DNA of 64,000 nucleotides from CAVTHW01 sp963734625 (GTDB taxonomy: Bacteria; Acidobacteriota; Terriglobia; Bryobacterales; Bryobacteraceae): positions 248,001-312,000 of the forward strand of contig CAVTHW010000022.1 of the NCBI GenBank assembly GCA_963734625.1. The letters are read 5' to 3'. The notes below the pieces were generated by a model, which was given only the letters and a program-made list of their open reading frames with translations, made no database searches and was not told the DNA's origin. Shown piece by piece: positions 52,354 through 60,967 of this stretch (position 1 is its first letter; every line of letters begins with the position of its first letter). The translations under genes and the position numbers were made by a program.

Positions 52354-53258
52354 GGCCTCACAGAGTGAACGCGCCGGTTTCGAAGATCACGGACAACTTC
52401 GGGGAATGCGCGAGTCCGGAGGGCCTCGATGAGCGACCGAAGCGGCATTAGCAGGACATTGTGCGGGCAGTGTTTCCAGATGCGATCCTCTGCCAGCGGA
52501 CCTTGACCATAGAGCAGCAGGGCCCACCTTGCCCCGGATGCGCCGAGATAACGCTTAAGCTGTTCAAAGGACCGTTCAGCCGAGGCCGCATCCTCGATTT
52601 TGCGCTTCACCTCAATAAGAAGAGGATTGCCGACGAAGGGTTCAAGGACATCCGACCATGCGGCCAGGTCCGCACCGCGATCCCGTCGCGGGGATTCCAC
52701 AACAATGTCGGTACCCGAGTTCTGCAGTGCATTCCTGGCGATCCGTTCCAGGTCTCGTGAATCACCGGACTCAAGCGAGCGGTCCAGTTGCTCTAGTAAC
52801 AGATCAGCCTGCGTCCCCAGACCGGGAGATGCGAACGGCTGTCTGGGAGCGTCCGCTGGGGACTCTGGCTTCGCCGACAGCAGTTGATCAAGAGCAAAGT
52901 CGATTGCTTCCCGATTGTTCAGGGCTATTCTAAGAACCAGCACCCGCTGCAGGGCAAAAGGCACTGGCTCCGATTTCGGCGAAGCGATCAGGAGGATCTG
53001 CTTACCAAGAGCCCACGCTTGCCCCAGTTCGAAGAGCACCCAAGAAGGCTGATGACCCGTCGGCAGAACGCCGATAACGAAATCAGCCCGTACCAGTTCC
53101 CGTTGAATTTCGGATGCCCAGTCTGTCCCAGGACCCAACTGTTGGGGAATGAGCGGGCGAACACCATGAGATAGCAGCGACTCGCGCAATGCATTGAGCC
53201 GTAAGCCGCGCGGTGCCGACACAAAGCAAGTCTTGAACTGCAATTCTTGCGAAACCAT
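52350..53258 (-). CDS. TIR/deoxyribosyltransferase-like domain fused to PD-(D/E)XK nuclease
   Basis: This is a 302-residue protein from ATG 53258 (an in-frame GTG at 53342 would add 28 residues). Residues 5-110 look like a TIR or nucleoside-deoxyribosyltransferase-like fold: FKTCFVSAPRGLRLNALRES, ADFVIGVLPT and FELGQAWALGKQILLIASP, with the glutamate in the expected catalytic position. Residues 165-270 contain a PD-(D/E)XK core (DRGADLAAWSDVLEP, then PLLIEVKRKI). A sensor or NAD-consuming domain joined to a nuclease is typical of anti-phage effectors. It is coupled to the Mrr-like gene by a 4-base overlap. Function is inferred. Confidence 0.6.
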   Translation of the reverse strand: MVSQELQFKTCFVSAPRGLRLNALRESLLSHGVRPLIPQQLGPGTDWASEIQRELVRADFVIGVLPTGHQPSWVLFELGQAWALGKQILLIASPKSEPVPFALQRVLVLRIALNNREAIDFALDQLLSAKPESPADAPRQPFASPGLGTQADLLLEQLDRSLESGDSRDLERIARNALQNSGTDIVVESPRRDRGADLAAWSDVLEPFVGNPLLIEVKRKIEDAASAERSFEQLKRYLGASGARWALLLYGQGPLAEDRIWKHCPHNVLLMPLRSLIEALRTRAFPEVVRDLRNRRVHSVRP

Positions 53259-53546
53259 CTTTTCAGCGGGACCGAGTCCCGATACCGGAAGCATAGCAGC
53301 TGAGAAAGCTTCCGAGGAAGTGCGGAGTTGAACACGATGCACTGCACTTGGGCGAAAAACGCCCCGACTCGTAGAAGTGACGGATGCTCTGGGTACCTCG
53401 CTCGAGTCGCGACTCTAACTTGCGGGGACTGATCGCCGGGAATGTCGCCTTCGGATACCTGACCGCTGTGCACCTGCACCTCAGACCTGCGCTCGACTGG
53501 AACTTCGATGACCACTGCTCTCCGCCGCGGCTCACCGGTTGGGACG

Positions 53547-55214
53547 TCACCGTGCATTGCGTATCGAAACGATCTTGCCTGGTGCGGTCGGTGTCAGTCT
53601 CAGCTCGACCTCCGATCCGTCCGGTAATTCAATCGCCTCGCGGACATCCTTGGCATTCTTGACGGTCATTCGTTCGAATTCGACTCGTACCGGTCCCGTA
53701 TCGACCGCAACCCCAAAGAGAACTGGCGCTGGCTCCAGGCTGGAACGGTCAAACCGAAAACCGTTTTCCTTTGCAAGCAACTGGCGAAGATGCTCCGCGC
53801 TTTCTGTAGTCTTTACCAATGTCAAGGTGATGTCGCCCGAAGTGGTCAGTTCGCCGTTGATGAGTCGCTTCAAGCTCACAAGGTTAAGTACGTCATCTTC
53901 GGTTACGACCTTTGGCAAGCGCAGCTGGACTTTGTAATGGTTAGCAATCATGACGGCATCCTGAATAAGCCCCTGAAACCCTGGGTCCCATGCTACAAGG
54001 TCATTCAGTTGTGCCTTCAATAGTGGCTTGTCGTGGCGCAGATCGTAGAATTCAATGCGGCCTGTTCTCTTTGCAGCTGCGACTCCCCGCATAATCTTCT
54101 CAATTGCATGTACGTCGGCGCCGACACAGTGTCCTCGAATTGTGACCACACCCGTTCCCTCGGCCAGCTGAAGTACGGCGTGGAGTTCGAACGGAACATC
54201 GTTCCTGCCCACCAGTTCGATCTCTTCAGTCCCACCCCGTGCTACTGAAAAGTTCATCCACGAGTAGGTCACCGCGTCTGGGCCAGAGCCGAAAGTAACG
54301 CGCACGGGGAAGGGTACTAAGCGTGCTCGCTGTTCAAGGCGCATCATGAGTGGCGTCATCGGCCCTGTGGTATCCGTGATGAAGGCGAAGTCTGTAGTCA
54401 ATTGGCCGAGTTCGTCGGCGCTGAACTCCTGAGACTTCCCAGTGCGTACAAATGTGTTGAACTTCTCGATCCCGAGCCCCTGGAGCGTGAAGGCCGTTTT
54501 GGGTGGATTGAGTCGTATTGCCTCTATGTCTCGTGCGAACACGTCGACCCGTCTGACTGCGTCGCCGACCGAAATCAAGAGACCGGGCTGTGGGTTCATT
54601 TTGGCTGGCCCACGGTCGCCGCCAAAGGCTATCTCATATGTGAATCGCGCGTCGCGGTCTTTGAGACGTTCTAAGTACTGTTCAGCGTTCTCCTCAGTGA
54701 GCGCTGCGAGTTCGTCGAAACTGAGTTCCCCCGTACGGGTGATGAGGCTTCGTAGTGCAGCAGTGTCGAGCGCGGCCCCAGGAAAGAAGGCATTGCGGAG
54801 CGTGCGTCTGTGTATGCACTCATGGACGATTTGACTCGCATCCATTAAGCCGATTGAGACCCTTGTCGCGTACGAGCGCTTCAAGCACTCGAACCAGCGG
54901 CGAGCCTTCACGTCCATATCGACGGAAATACAGAGAACCCAGGCCCTCGGACGCACACGCTTCAGCACCTGTCTCAGCGACGCGCGGATCTGCTCTTTTT
55001 GTGATTTACCGATGCCTCCGGAGAAGCTCTTGCACTGCCAGACGATAGGTCCGTCATCGAGTTCCCCAAAGAACACGTCGACCCCTTCGTCGCCCGCCGC
55101 CCCCTCGAGGTGTTCTATGTTCACACCCCGATGGCGCTCCTTGAGCAGCTGAACACAGAGCGTTTCAAATGCCGCTCTGTCGAGTTCCTTCAGGCGCTGG
55201 TAAAGGGCCTTCAT
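53547..55214 (-). CDS. Restriction-endonuclease-like protein with large uncharacterised C-terminal region
   Basis: This is a 555-residue protein from ATG 55214 (a TTG at 55232 is possible). Residues 1-130 form an Mrr-type nuclease core: FETLCVQLLKERH helix, GAAGDEGVDVFFGELDDGPI with the acidic residue and VWQCKSFSG with the Q-x-K pair. The remaining 400 residues show no family I recognise; they look like alternating helices and strands (for example TGVVTIRGHCVGADVH). It is probably the first gene of the four-gene minus-strand island. A hairpin with GGGCG/CGCCC arms lies before the next gene at about 53346-53362. A defence function is inferred from company and fold. Confidence 0.65.
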   Translation of the reverse strand: MKALYQRLKELDRAAFETLCVQLLKERHRGVNIEHLEGAAGDEGVDVFFGELDDGPIVWQCKSFSGGIGKSQKEQIRASLRQVLKRVRPRAWVLCISVDMDVKARRWFECLKRSYATRVSIGLMDASQIVHECIHRRTLRNAFFPGAALDTAALRSLITRTGELSFDELAALTEENAEQYLERLKDRDARFTYEIAFGGDRGPAKMNPQPGLLISVGDAVRRVDVFARDIEAIRLNPPKTAFTLQGLGIEKFNTFVRTGKSQEFSADELGQLTTDFAFITDTTGPMTPLMMRLEQRARLVPFPVRVTFGSGPDAVTYSWMNFSVARGGTEEIELVGRNDVPFELHAVLQLAEGTGVVTIRGHCVGADVHAIEKIMRGVAAAKRTGRIEFYDLRHDKPLLKAQLNDLVAWDPGFQGLIQDAVMIANHYKVQLRLPKVVTEDDVLNLVSLKRLINGELTTSGDITLTLVKTTESAEHLRQLLAKENGFRFDRSSLEPAPVLFGVAVDTGPVRVEFERMTVKNAKDVREAIELPDGSEVELRLTPTAPGKIVSIRNAR

Positions 55215-55232
55215 CGTTACCGCAGACTCCAA

Positions 55233-55549
55233 CCATTATCTTCGCGCAGCTGAAGCCGTTCCTGGAAGCCGAATTCCGGAGTATCGGCTTGGGCGAACGC
55301 GAGGCTCCTCTTAGCCCGTAGACAGATCCACATCAGGTTGCTATCTCCGTGCGGCCAGATGAGTATCGCCAAACGCGCTTCCGTCCTCCGTTCACGCTGG
55401 CACCTTCAACTCCCTCCCACCTGCCCTAACCCAAATTCTCCCAGCCAGCTAGACAAGCCCGCCTCCCCGAGCCCGTCCGCCGCCACACGCATGCCCACCA
55501 TTGAAGCCCGCCCCTCTGTTCTGAGAGAATCTTCGGCGGAGTGTTCCAC
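55233..55549. other. Spacer between the nuclease island and addiction module
   Basis: No gene, RNA or clear repeat is seen. It should hold the promoter of the minus-strand nuclease island and the leader of the plus-strand addiction-module gene. Confidence 0.45.
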
Positions 55550-55774
55550 ATGAATCTGACAACCGCATCGGCGTTCGCCTTGAGCCCGTCTGAAAAGATC
55601 CAGCTCGTGGAGGATCTGTGGGATGATCTCGCATCCACTCCCGACACTGTGCCGGTCCACGATTGGCAAAGGCAGGCCCTGGTCCGAAGGAAGGCGAACT
55701 TGCTGAGCAACCCCGCCCCGGGCTTGCCCTGGGAAGGGGTCAAGCAGAGGGTTCGCGGCCGCCATGGCCGCTGA
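55550..55774 (+). CDS. Addiction-module antitoxin component (TIGR02574-like)
   Basis: This is a 74-residue protein matching the small addiction-module component family: FALSPSEKIQLVEDLWDDLA, VPVHDWQRQALVRRKANLL and PGLPWEGVKQRVRGRHGR. Such proteins bind the RelE/ParE-type toxin encoded next to them. ATG 55550 has GGAG 8 bases upstream; an in-frame GTG at 55541 would add three residues. The toxin gene that follows (overlapping by 11 bases) has lost its middle, so this is probably an orphan antitoxin. Confidence 0.85.
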   Translation: MNLTTASAFALSPSEKIQLVEDLWDDLASTPDTVPVHDWQRQALVRRKANLLSNPAPGLPWEGVKQRVRGRHGR

Positions 55775-55912
55775 GTTGGTTTTTGTCCCTGAGGCTTGGT
55801 GCGGCGCTTCCCCTATGCGATCTTCTATGAGAGCGCGGGAAGCGTCGTCACGGTCTGGGCGGTGTTTCATGCATCCCGCACTCCCGGCAAGTGGCGCCGG
55901 CACCCAACCTGA
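55764..55912 (+). pseudogene. RelE/ParE-type toxin with internal deletion
   Basis: The first codons read MAAELVFVPEA, the normal N-terminus of the partner toxin. A second frame then supplies only the C-terminal third: LVRRFPYAIFYES, VVTVWAVFHASRTP and GKWRRHPT, ending at TGA 55910-55912. About 45-50 residues of the middle are missing and the frame changes at the junction, near 55797. The toxin is therefore dead. Confidence 0.7.
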
Positions 55913-56077
55913 GTCACAGCCTTTTTCCACTTTCTCCGCTGGCCCATAACCCTAATCCCCTCATCCACATCCACTACCACAGCCCAGCCCGCGCCGCCCG
56001 CCGCCGGCCCACCTCCGTGCAACACTGATACCGGAGATCCACCGCGCGACACCGCGCGGCACAGGCCGGACACCCCC

Positions 56078-56102
56078 AAAATGGCGCAACTTGCGCCATT
56101 TT
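56078..56102. repeat. Perfect palindrome AAAATGGCGCAA-C-TTGCGCCATTTT
   Basis: This has twelve-base perfect arms around one central base. A second, one-mismatch copy lies 65 bases downstream (56143-56166), just before the hypothetical gene at 56180. Pair spacing and location suggest regulator-binding sites or a mobile palindromic repeat. Confidence 0.7.
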
Positions 56103-56142
56103 CCAAACCGTCGGCCTTTGTTTTCAATGAATCCTGATTTCA

Positions 56143-56166
56143 AAATGGCGCAGCATTGCGCCGTTT
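56143..56166. repeat. Second AAAATGGCGCA palindrome copy
   Basis: AAAATGGCGCA and TGCGCCGTTTT form an 11-bp hairpin with one G-T pair and a short centre. It ends 13 bases before the proposed TTG start of the next gene, so it could affect translation or transcription of that gene. Confidence 0.6.
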
Positions 56167-56179
56167 TCCGGGTGAGCCC

Positions 56180-56866
56180 TTGATTGACGACGAAGAATAC
56201 GAAGATTCCACCGAAGACCGCATCGAGATCGGCGGGCATCACGACGACCCATTCGACCTCGGCCTCTGGCTGGGTCGCTGGCAGGCTTTCGGCTATATCG
56301 CCAACCGCTGCTCCGCCGCAGATGTCGAGTGCCTGCGCCAGATCCGCGAGAACAAGCTCTATCACTCCTACGCCCGCACCTGGGGGGTCTTCTGTCCCCG
56401 CTACCTCGGCTTCAGCCGCGCCCAGGCCGACCGCCTCCTCCAGTACCTCGAAGAGTTCGGCCCCAATTACTTCCACCTCACCCAAATCGTCCGCGTCTCG
56501 CCTCAAACCTACCGCCTCATCGCCCACGCCCTCCGCGAAGACGGCGCCATCTTCCACCTGGCCGCCATCCCCCTAGCCCCCGAAAACGCCGGCAAGATCC
56601 TCCGCGCCGTTCGCAGCTTGCGCCTCCAGGCCGCCCCCGGCCGCCGTGCTCCCGCCGACGCCGCCTCCTGGAAACCCGGAACCGCCTCCGGCCGCAAGGC
56701 GCTCCGCGAACGCCTCGCCCGCTTCACCCAGCGCCTGGACTCGCTGGTCCAGTCCCTCTCCGCCCTGGCCTCCCTCGGACTCGACCCCGAAAGCGAAACG
56801 CTCCTTTCCGAAACCATCCAACACGCCGTCAGCCGCCTCAACGGCCTCAAGCGAGCCCTCAAATGA
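56180..56866 (+). CDS. Conserved-looking hypothetical protein, soluble and helical
   Basis: This is a protein of about 228 residues from TTG 56180, preceded by GGGTGAG; a TTG at 56156 inside the palindrome is an alternative. It starts with a strongly acidic stretch (LIDDEEYEDSTEDRIEIGG). A helical body follows, with motifs such as LGRWQAFGYIANRCSAADVE and YARTWGVFCPRYLGFSRAQA, and the C-terminus is basic and coiled (FTQRLDSLVQSLSALASLGL). I recognise no domain. The middle resembles the style of proteins found in several copies in Solibacter-type genomes, but this is only an impression. Twin palindromes immediately upstream are the main clue to its control. Confidence 0.6.
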   Translation: MIDDEEYEDSTEDRIEIGGHHDDPFDLGLWLGRWQAFGYIANRCSAADVECLRQIRENKLYHSYARTWGVFCPRYLGFSRAQADRLLQYLEEFGPNYFHLTQIVRVSPQTYRLIAHALREDGAIFHLAAIPLAPENAGKILRAVRSLRLQAAPGRRAPADAASWKPGTASGRKALRERLARFTQRLDSLVQSLSALASLGLDPESETLLSETIQHAVSRLNGLKRALK

Positions 56867-56889
56867 TAAGAACCCGGCGCGAGTCCATC

Positions 56890-58014
56890 TCAGCTTTGGA
56901 CCGCACCCCCGAGCTGCGCCCGTGTGTCGAGCTGATGTCCCTTGCGTCCGCCTCGAGTCAGCGCCTGCTCGCCCAGTTTCTCTTCGATCATGACTTTGGC
57001 CATCTCGGCGCAGCGGCGCACCAGCGCGGCCGCCCCCTTGTGCAGCGATTGCGAGCGCTGAACGTAGGCTTGGTTGTTCTCCATGTCTTCCGCGCTCCAA
57101 CCCCGCGAATGCGCGATGAAGGGAAACTGCGGAAACTGGCAGCCGATCTCCGCGAAAAACGCGAGCATCTGCCCGGCCACCGACTGCACGTTGTCCTGCC
57201 CGCCCGTAATGATGAACCCCGCAACCTTATTGCGCAGCAGGTGCTTGTTGGCCAGCGTCTCCTGGTTCTGGATGCAGTTCATCCTTTCCACCATCTTGTA
57301 GTAGAGACTGCTCGCGGCGCCCCACCGAATAGGCGTGGCCACCATGATCACATCCGCCCAATGCACCACGCCCTCGTACACCTTCTCCATTTCGTCTTTG
57401 GGGTCCATCTGCGTGATCGAACACGGCCAGGTGCAAGCGCGCGCCGACTTCGAGTAGAAGCCCTCACACGCGCGAAAACTGAGGTCCCGGATTCGCAGGA
57501 GGCGTGTCTCGCATTCAAGACTCCCCACCGCTGTCTTGAGGGAGTGTTCGAGCAGGTCATCCGAAGTGCTGTACCGCGGGTGTTCCGCTGTCATCACGGT
57601 CGTCGAGATCCCCAGGATGCGCAACGGTCCCGCCTCGCGGCTCGGAGTTCGAGCCAGCGGATGAGCTTCGTGCGGCTTGCGGTTGCGCGTCGAACTCGGA
57701 ACGCTGCGAACCAGCACCCGCCCGTTGTCGACGCGCACCTCGTAGGCCGGCACGCGGTCATCTTCGTACCCCGGCTCGCCCTCCCCCGTGCGGCAGTGGA
57801 ACTTCCAGTAGTGCCAGGGACACACCACGTAGTCGCCGTCGAGCGTGCCTTCCCCCAGCGGCCCTCCAACGTGATTGCAGCCGCCGTCGATCGCGCCGAA
57901 TTGACCATCCTTGTACGTCAGCGCAATCTTGGTGCGCCCGAGCAAGACCTGCTGCACCGGCCTCTGGGAAAGCTCTTCGCTGGCGCCAACGTCTATCCAC
58001 GATTCGGTTTGCAT
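56890..58014 (-). CDS. Rieske ferredoxin fused to flavodoxin-like NAD(P)H:FMN reductase
   Basis: This is a 374-residue protein with two domains. Residues 1-105 are a Rieske ferredoxin of the dioxygenase type: CNHVGGPLGEGTLDGDYVVC followed by PWHYWKFH supplies Cys-x-His and Cys-x-x-His. Residues 130-345 are a flavodoxin-like FMN reductase (LRILGISTTVM, then VMVATPIRWGAASSLYYKMV and VAGFIITGGQDNVQS). The chain would carry electrons from a nicotinamide cofactor through FMN to the Rieske cluster, or the reverse. GAGGAAAG lies just before the ATG. It is divergent from the patatin gene. The physiological partner is unknown. Confidence 0.85.
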   Translation of the reverse strand: MQTESWIDVGASEELSQRPVQQVLLGRTKIALTYKDGQFGAIDGGCNHVGGPLGEGTLDGDYVVCPWHYWKFHCRTGEGEPGYEDDRVPAYEVRVDNGRVLVRSVPSSTRNRKPHEAHPLARTPSREAGPLRILGISTTVMTAEHPRYSTSDDLLEHSLKTAVGSLECETRLLRIRDLSFRACEGFYSKSARACTWPCSITQMDPKDEMEKVYEGVVHWADVIMVATPIRWGAASSLYYKMVERMNCIQNQETLANKHLLRNKVAGFIITGGQDNVQSVAGQMLAFFAEIGCQFPQFPFIAHSRGWSAEDMENNQAYVQRSQSLHKGAAALVRRCAEMAKVMIEEKLGEQALTRGGRKGHQLDTRAQLGGAVQS

Positions 58015-58085
58015 GTCGCGACTTTCCTCGATTAGACCTTAAATCCAGATCATACGCGGTAGGATGTACAATCGACAAAGGCGGC

Positions 58086-60296
58086 TTGAGAACACATCTG
58101 AGACAGGCAACTGCATTCATCCTCTTCTTATTGCTCGCCGCCGGTGGACCCGCTTACTCCCAACCGAACCGCCAGCCCGCGAAGCGGCCGAAAGTTGGCC
58201 TGGTGCTGGCCGGCGGCGCCGCGATCGGCTTGGCCCACATCGGGGTCATACGCTGGCTGGAAGAGCACCACATCCCCGTGGATTACGTCGCCGGAACCAG
58301 CATGGGCGGCCTCGTGGGCAGCCTGTACGCGACGGGCCGCGACGCGCGGCAGATTGAGGAGTTCTTTGATGTCATCGACTGGCCCGAGGTCCTCCGGATC
58401 AACACCCCGTTCCAGGATCTCTCGTTCCGCCGCAAGGAAGACCGCCGCCAATTCCCCACCTCCCTTGAATTCGGCTTGAGGGGCGGCTTCAAGCTGCCGG
58501 TGGGTCTCTCCCCCGGACACGCTGTCGGCCTGATGATCAGCCGCGCCGCCGCGCCCTACGCCGAGCTGAAGAGCTTCGATGAACTCCCCATCCCTTTCCG
58601 CTGCGTCGCCACCGACCTTGTAAAGAGCCAGGAGGTTGTGTTTTCCAGCGGGCCGTTGTTCGACGCCCTGCGCGCCACCATGTCGGTCCCCGGCGTGTTC
58701 GCGCCCCTCGTCTTGGGCGACCAGGTTCTGGTAGATGGCAGCCTCCTGAATAACTTTCCGATTGATGTTGCCAGGAGCATGGGCGCGGACGTAATCATCG
58801 CGGTGGGCCTCGATGCGCCCGCCTCCGCCGGCGACTTCAACAACCTGCTCGCCATCGTCAGGCGGTCGCTCGGCGTCATGGTCGTCGCCAACGAGAACCG
58901 GAACGTCAAGACCCTGCGCCAGACCGACCTCCTTCTCGTGCCCGACCTCGCCGGCTTTTCGCTCGGGCGGCTACGAACACGGCAAGGAGCTCGCCGATCG
59001 CGGCTACCAGGCGGCGCAGGGTAAGGCGTCTTTCCTGGAGAACCTCGCGGTGAACGAAGCGGAATGGGCGGCCTTGTTGGCGGACCGCGCCAGCCGCCGC
59101 CGGCCGGAGTGGATTCAGCCCAAGTTCGTGGATGTCCAAGGCATGGTGCCGGCTGAGAACCAGCATGAGGCGCAGCCAACTAAGTGCCCAACTGGCTAAG
59201 CCTCTCGATCGCCTCAAATTCGAGGATTCGCTCACCGAGGTCACCGGCCTCGGCCGGTACAAGTCCGCGGAGTACGGCTTTGTGACCAGGAACGGGCAGC
59301 AGGGGATCCAGGTCAGAGTCCACCAGAAGATGTACGGCCCGCCGTTCGTTAACACCGGGCTCTTCATTTCCGGATCGAATTCCGAGGGCCTCAAACTCGG
59401 ATTCGGGGCGCGAATGACGTTTATGGACGCCCTGGCTCCAAACTCGGAATGGCGCACCGATTTCAGCCTCGGCGGCGACAACCGCGTGGCGACGGAATAC
59501 TACTACCGGCTGAGAGGAACCCACTTCTTTGCGGCGCCGGGCGGGTTCTTCTACCAGAGGTCCCAGGAATTTTTCAACGGCGGAGACACCGCTCTGTTCT
59601 CCTACAAGGTCCGGGAGGCCGGTGGAACCTTCGACCTGGGTTACGCCGCCGGGCAGGTATTCGGAGTTCCGGCTGGGCTACAAGGTGAGCCGGCTCCACA
59701 CCTATGTCACCAGCGGCATTCCCGACCTGCAGCCTCTCAGCGGCATGGTCGGCGCCACGCGCTTGCGATTTACCTACGATCGATTGGACCAGATCGTGCC
59801 CACCAAGGGGCTCTACTTCTCCTTCGATGGCGAGTGGGTGAACCGCTGGCCCGGCGCGCGCAAGCAGTTCCCGATTCTTGAGTCCAGGATTGCCTACGCG
59901 AAAAAGCTCGGCGAGATTCACACCCTGCTGAACACGACGAGCGGCGGCACCACTGTGAACACCGGCTTCGGCTTCCCGCCCTTCACCCTCGGCGGACCGA
60001 CCCGGCTGGCCTCGCTCGCGCGCTACCAGCTCATCGGTAACCACTATTACTACAACGGGTTGTACTTGCTGCGGTCGCTCGCTAACGACAAGGTGTCGTT
60101 CCTGCGCAGTTTTCGGGCGATCCTGGGCTACGAAATCGGGAACGCCTTCACCTCCGGCGACCCGCCGCGTCCCTTTCACGACGGTGTCGTCGGCCTGGTC
60201 CGGGGAACCCCCGTCGGAGTGGTATTCCTCGGTGGTAGTTACGGCGAACGCGGCGAAAAGAAGATCTTCTTCACCGTCGGCCGGTTCTTTTACTGA
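58086..60296 (+). CDS. Patatin-like phospholipase with outer-membrane barrel (PlpD type), three frameshifts
   Basis: Read through three single-base shifts, this encodes about 735 residues. A signal peptide (TAFILFLLLAAGGPAYS) is followed by a patatin domain: the oxyanion loop is LVLAGGAAIGLAHIG, the nucleophile is in GTSMGG and the catalytic aspartate is in DGSLLNN. A POTRA-like linker and a 16-strand-type beta-barrel follow, ending with IFFTVGRFFY, the usual aromatic C-terminal residue. The breaks lie near 58956 (T-run), 59176 (CC) and 59663 (GG); each is repaired by removing one base. The start is TTG 58086. It would release or display a lipase at the outer membrane, as in type Vd secretion. 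Confidence 0.8.
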
Positions 60297-60967
60297 TCGG
60301 CCTTGGGCCGGATCAGCTCTACACATCCTCCGCGCGGGTGGAAAGGCATACGGCGGCAATGCGGAGATGCAGACGATGTCGTCTTGTCTTCTCTAGATCA
60401 GCGCCAGCGCCTCCCCGCGGGAAGCGTGGGCGATCGGAAGGGACAGGGCGTCATGACCCGCCTGCCCCAGAATTTGCGCCAGTTGCTACTCCGAGAGCTC
60501 GGCAACCATTTCGTTGATGCTGAGAAAGAGAAACTCCTCCCTGGTTGTCTCGATCGCCCCCTGGTGGCAAACCGTGAGAGGCGTGGACAGGATGAGACCG
60601 GTGGGTCCCCACAGAACAGAGGCCGAAGTACAGGCTGGGCCAGACCACGAACGTATTCCAATCCATTGGCCGGCTGTTGCACGACCTTTATGCGCAGAGG
60701 AGAGGATGCCGCCGGGCCGGAAAGTTCGCGATCGTGAGGCGCTGACGACCACCGGTACTGAAGCGCTGGGCCGGTTCCAAAATACCGCACGCCAGTAACC
60801 ACTAACAAAAGCCCCGGCGTAGTGCAAGAATAAGGAACCCCAGGCGGCAAATCCTGCGCACGCTGCAAGTTCTGCACGCTCGCAACGCTCGAATACTCCG
60901 GCCAAAGACGTTCGGTCCTTCACCTGCTGTAAAGGCACTTTGACCGTTGTCGTATCAAAGGAGAAAT
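60297..60967. other. Spacer containing a decayed AI-2E-family transporter remnant
   Basis: On the minus strand between about 60486 and 60640 a frame reads SVLWGPTGLILSTPLTVC and then EEFLFLSINEMVAELS. This resembles the C-terminal helix and tail of AI-2E/PerM-type transporters (WGPVGLLLATPLTVCLVV). Weaker pieces lie in other frames on both sides, so the gene has decayed. The rest of the spacer shows no gene. Its right end holds the leader of the BON-domain gene, with a good AAAGGAG site. Confidence 0.4.
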
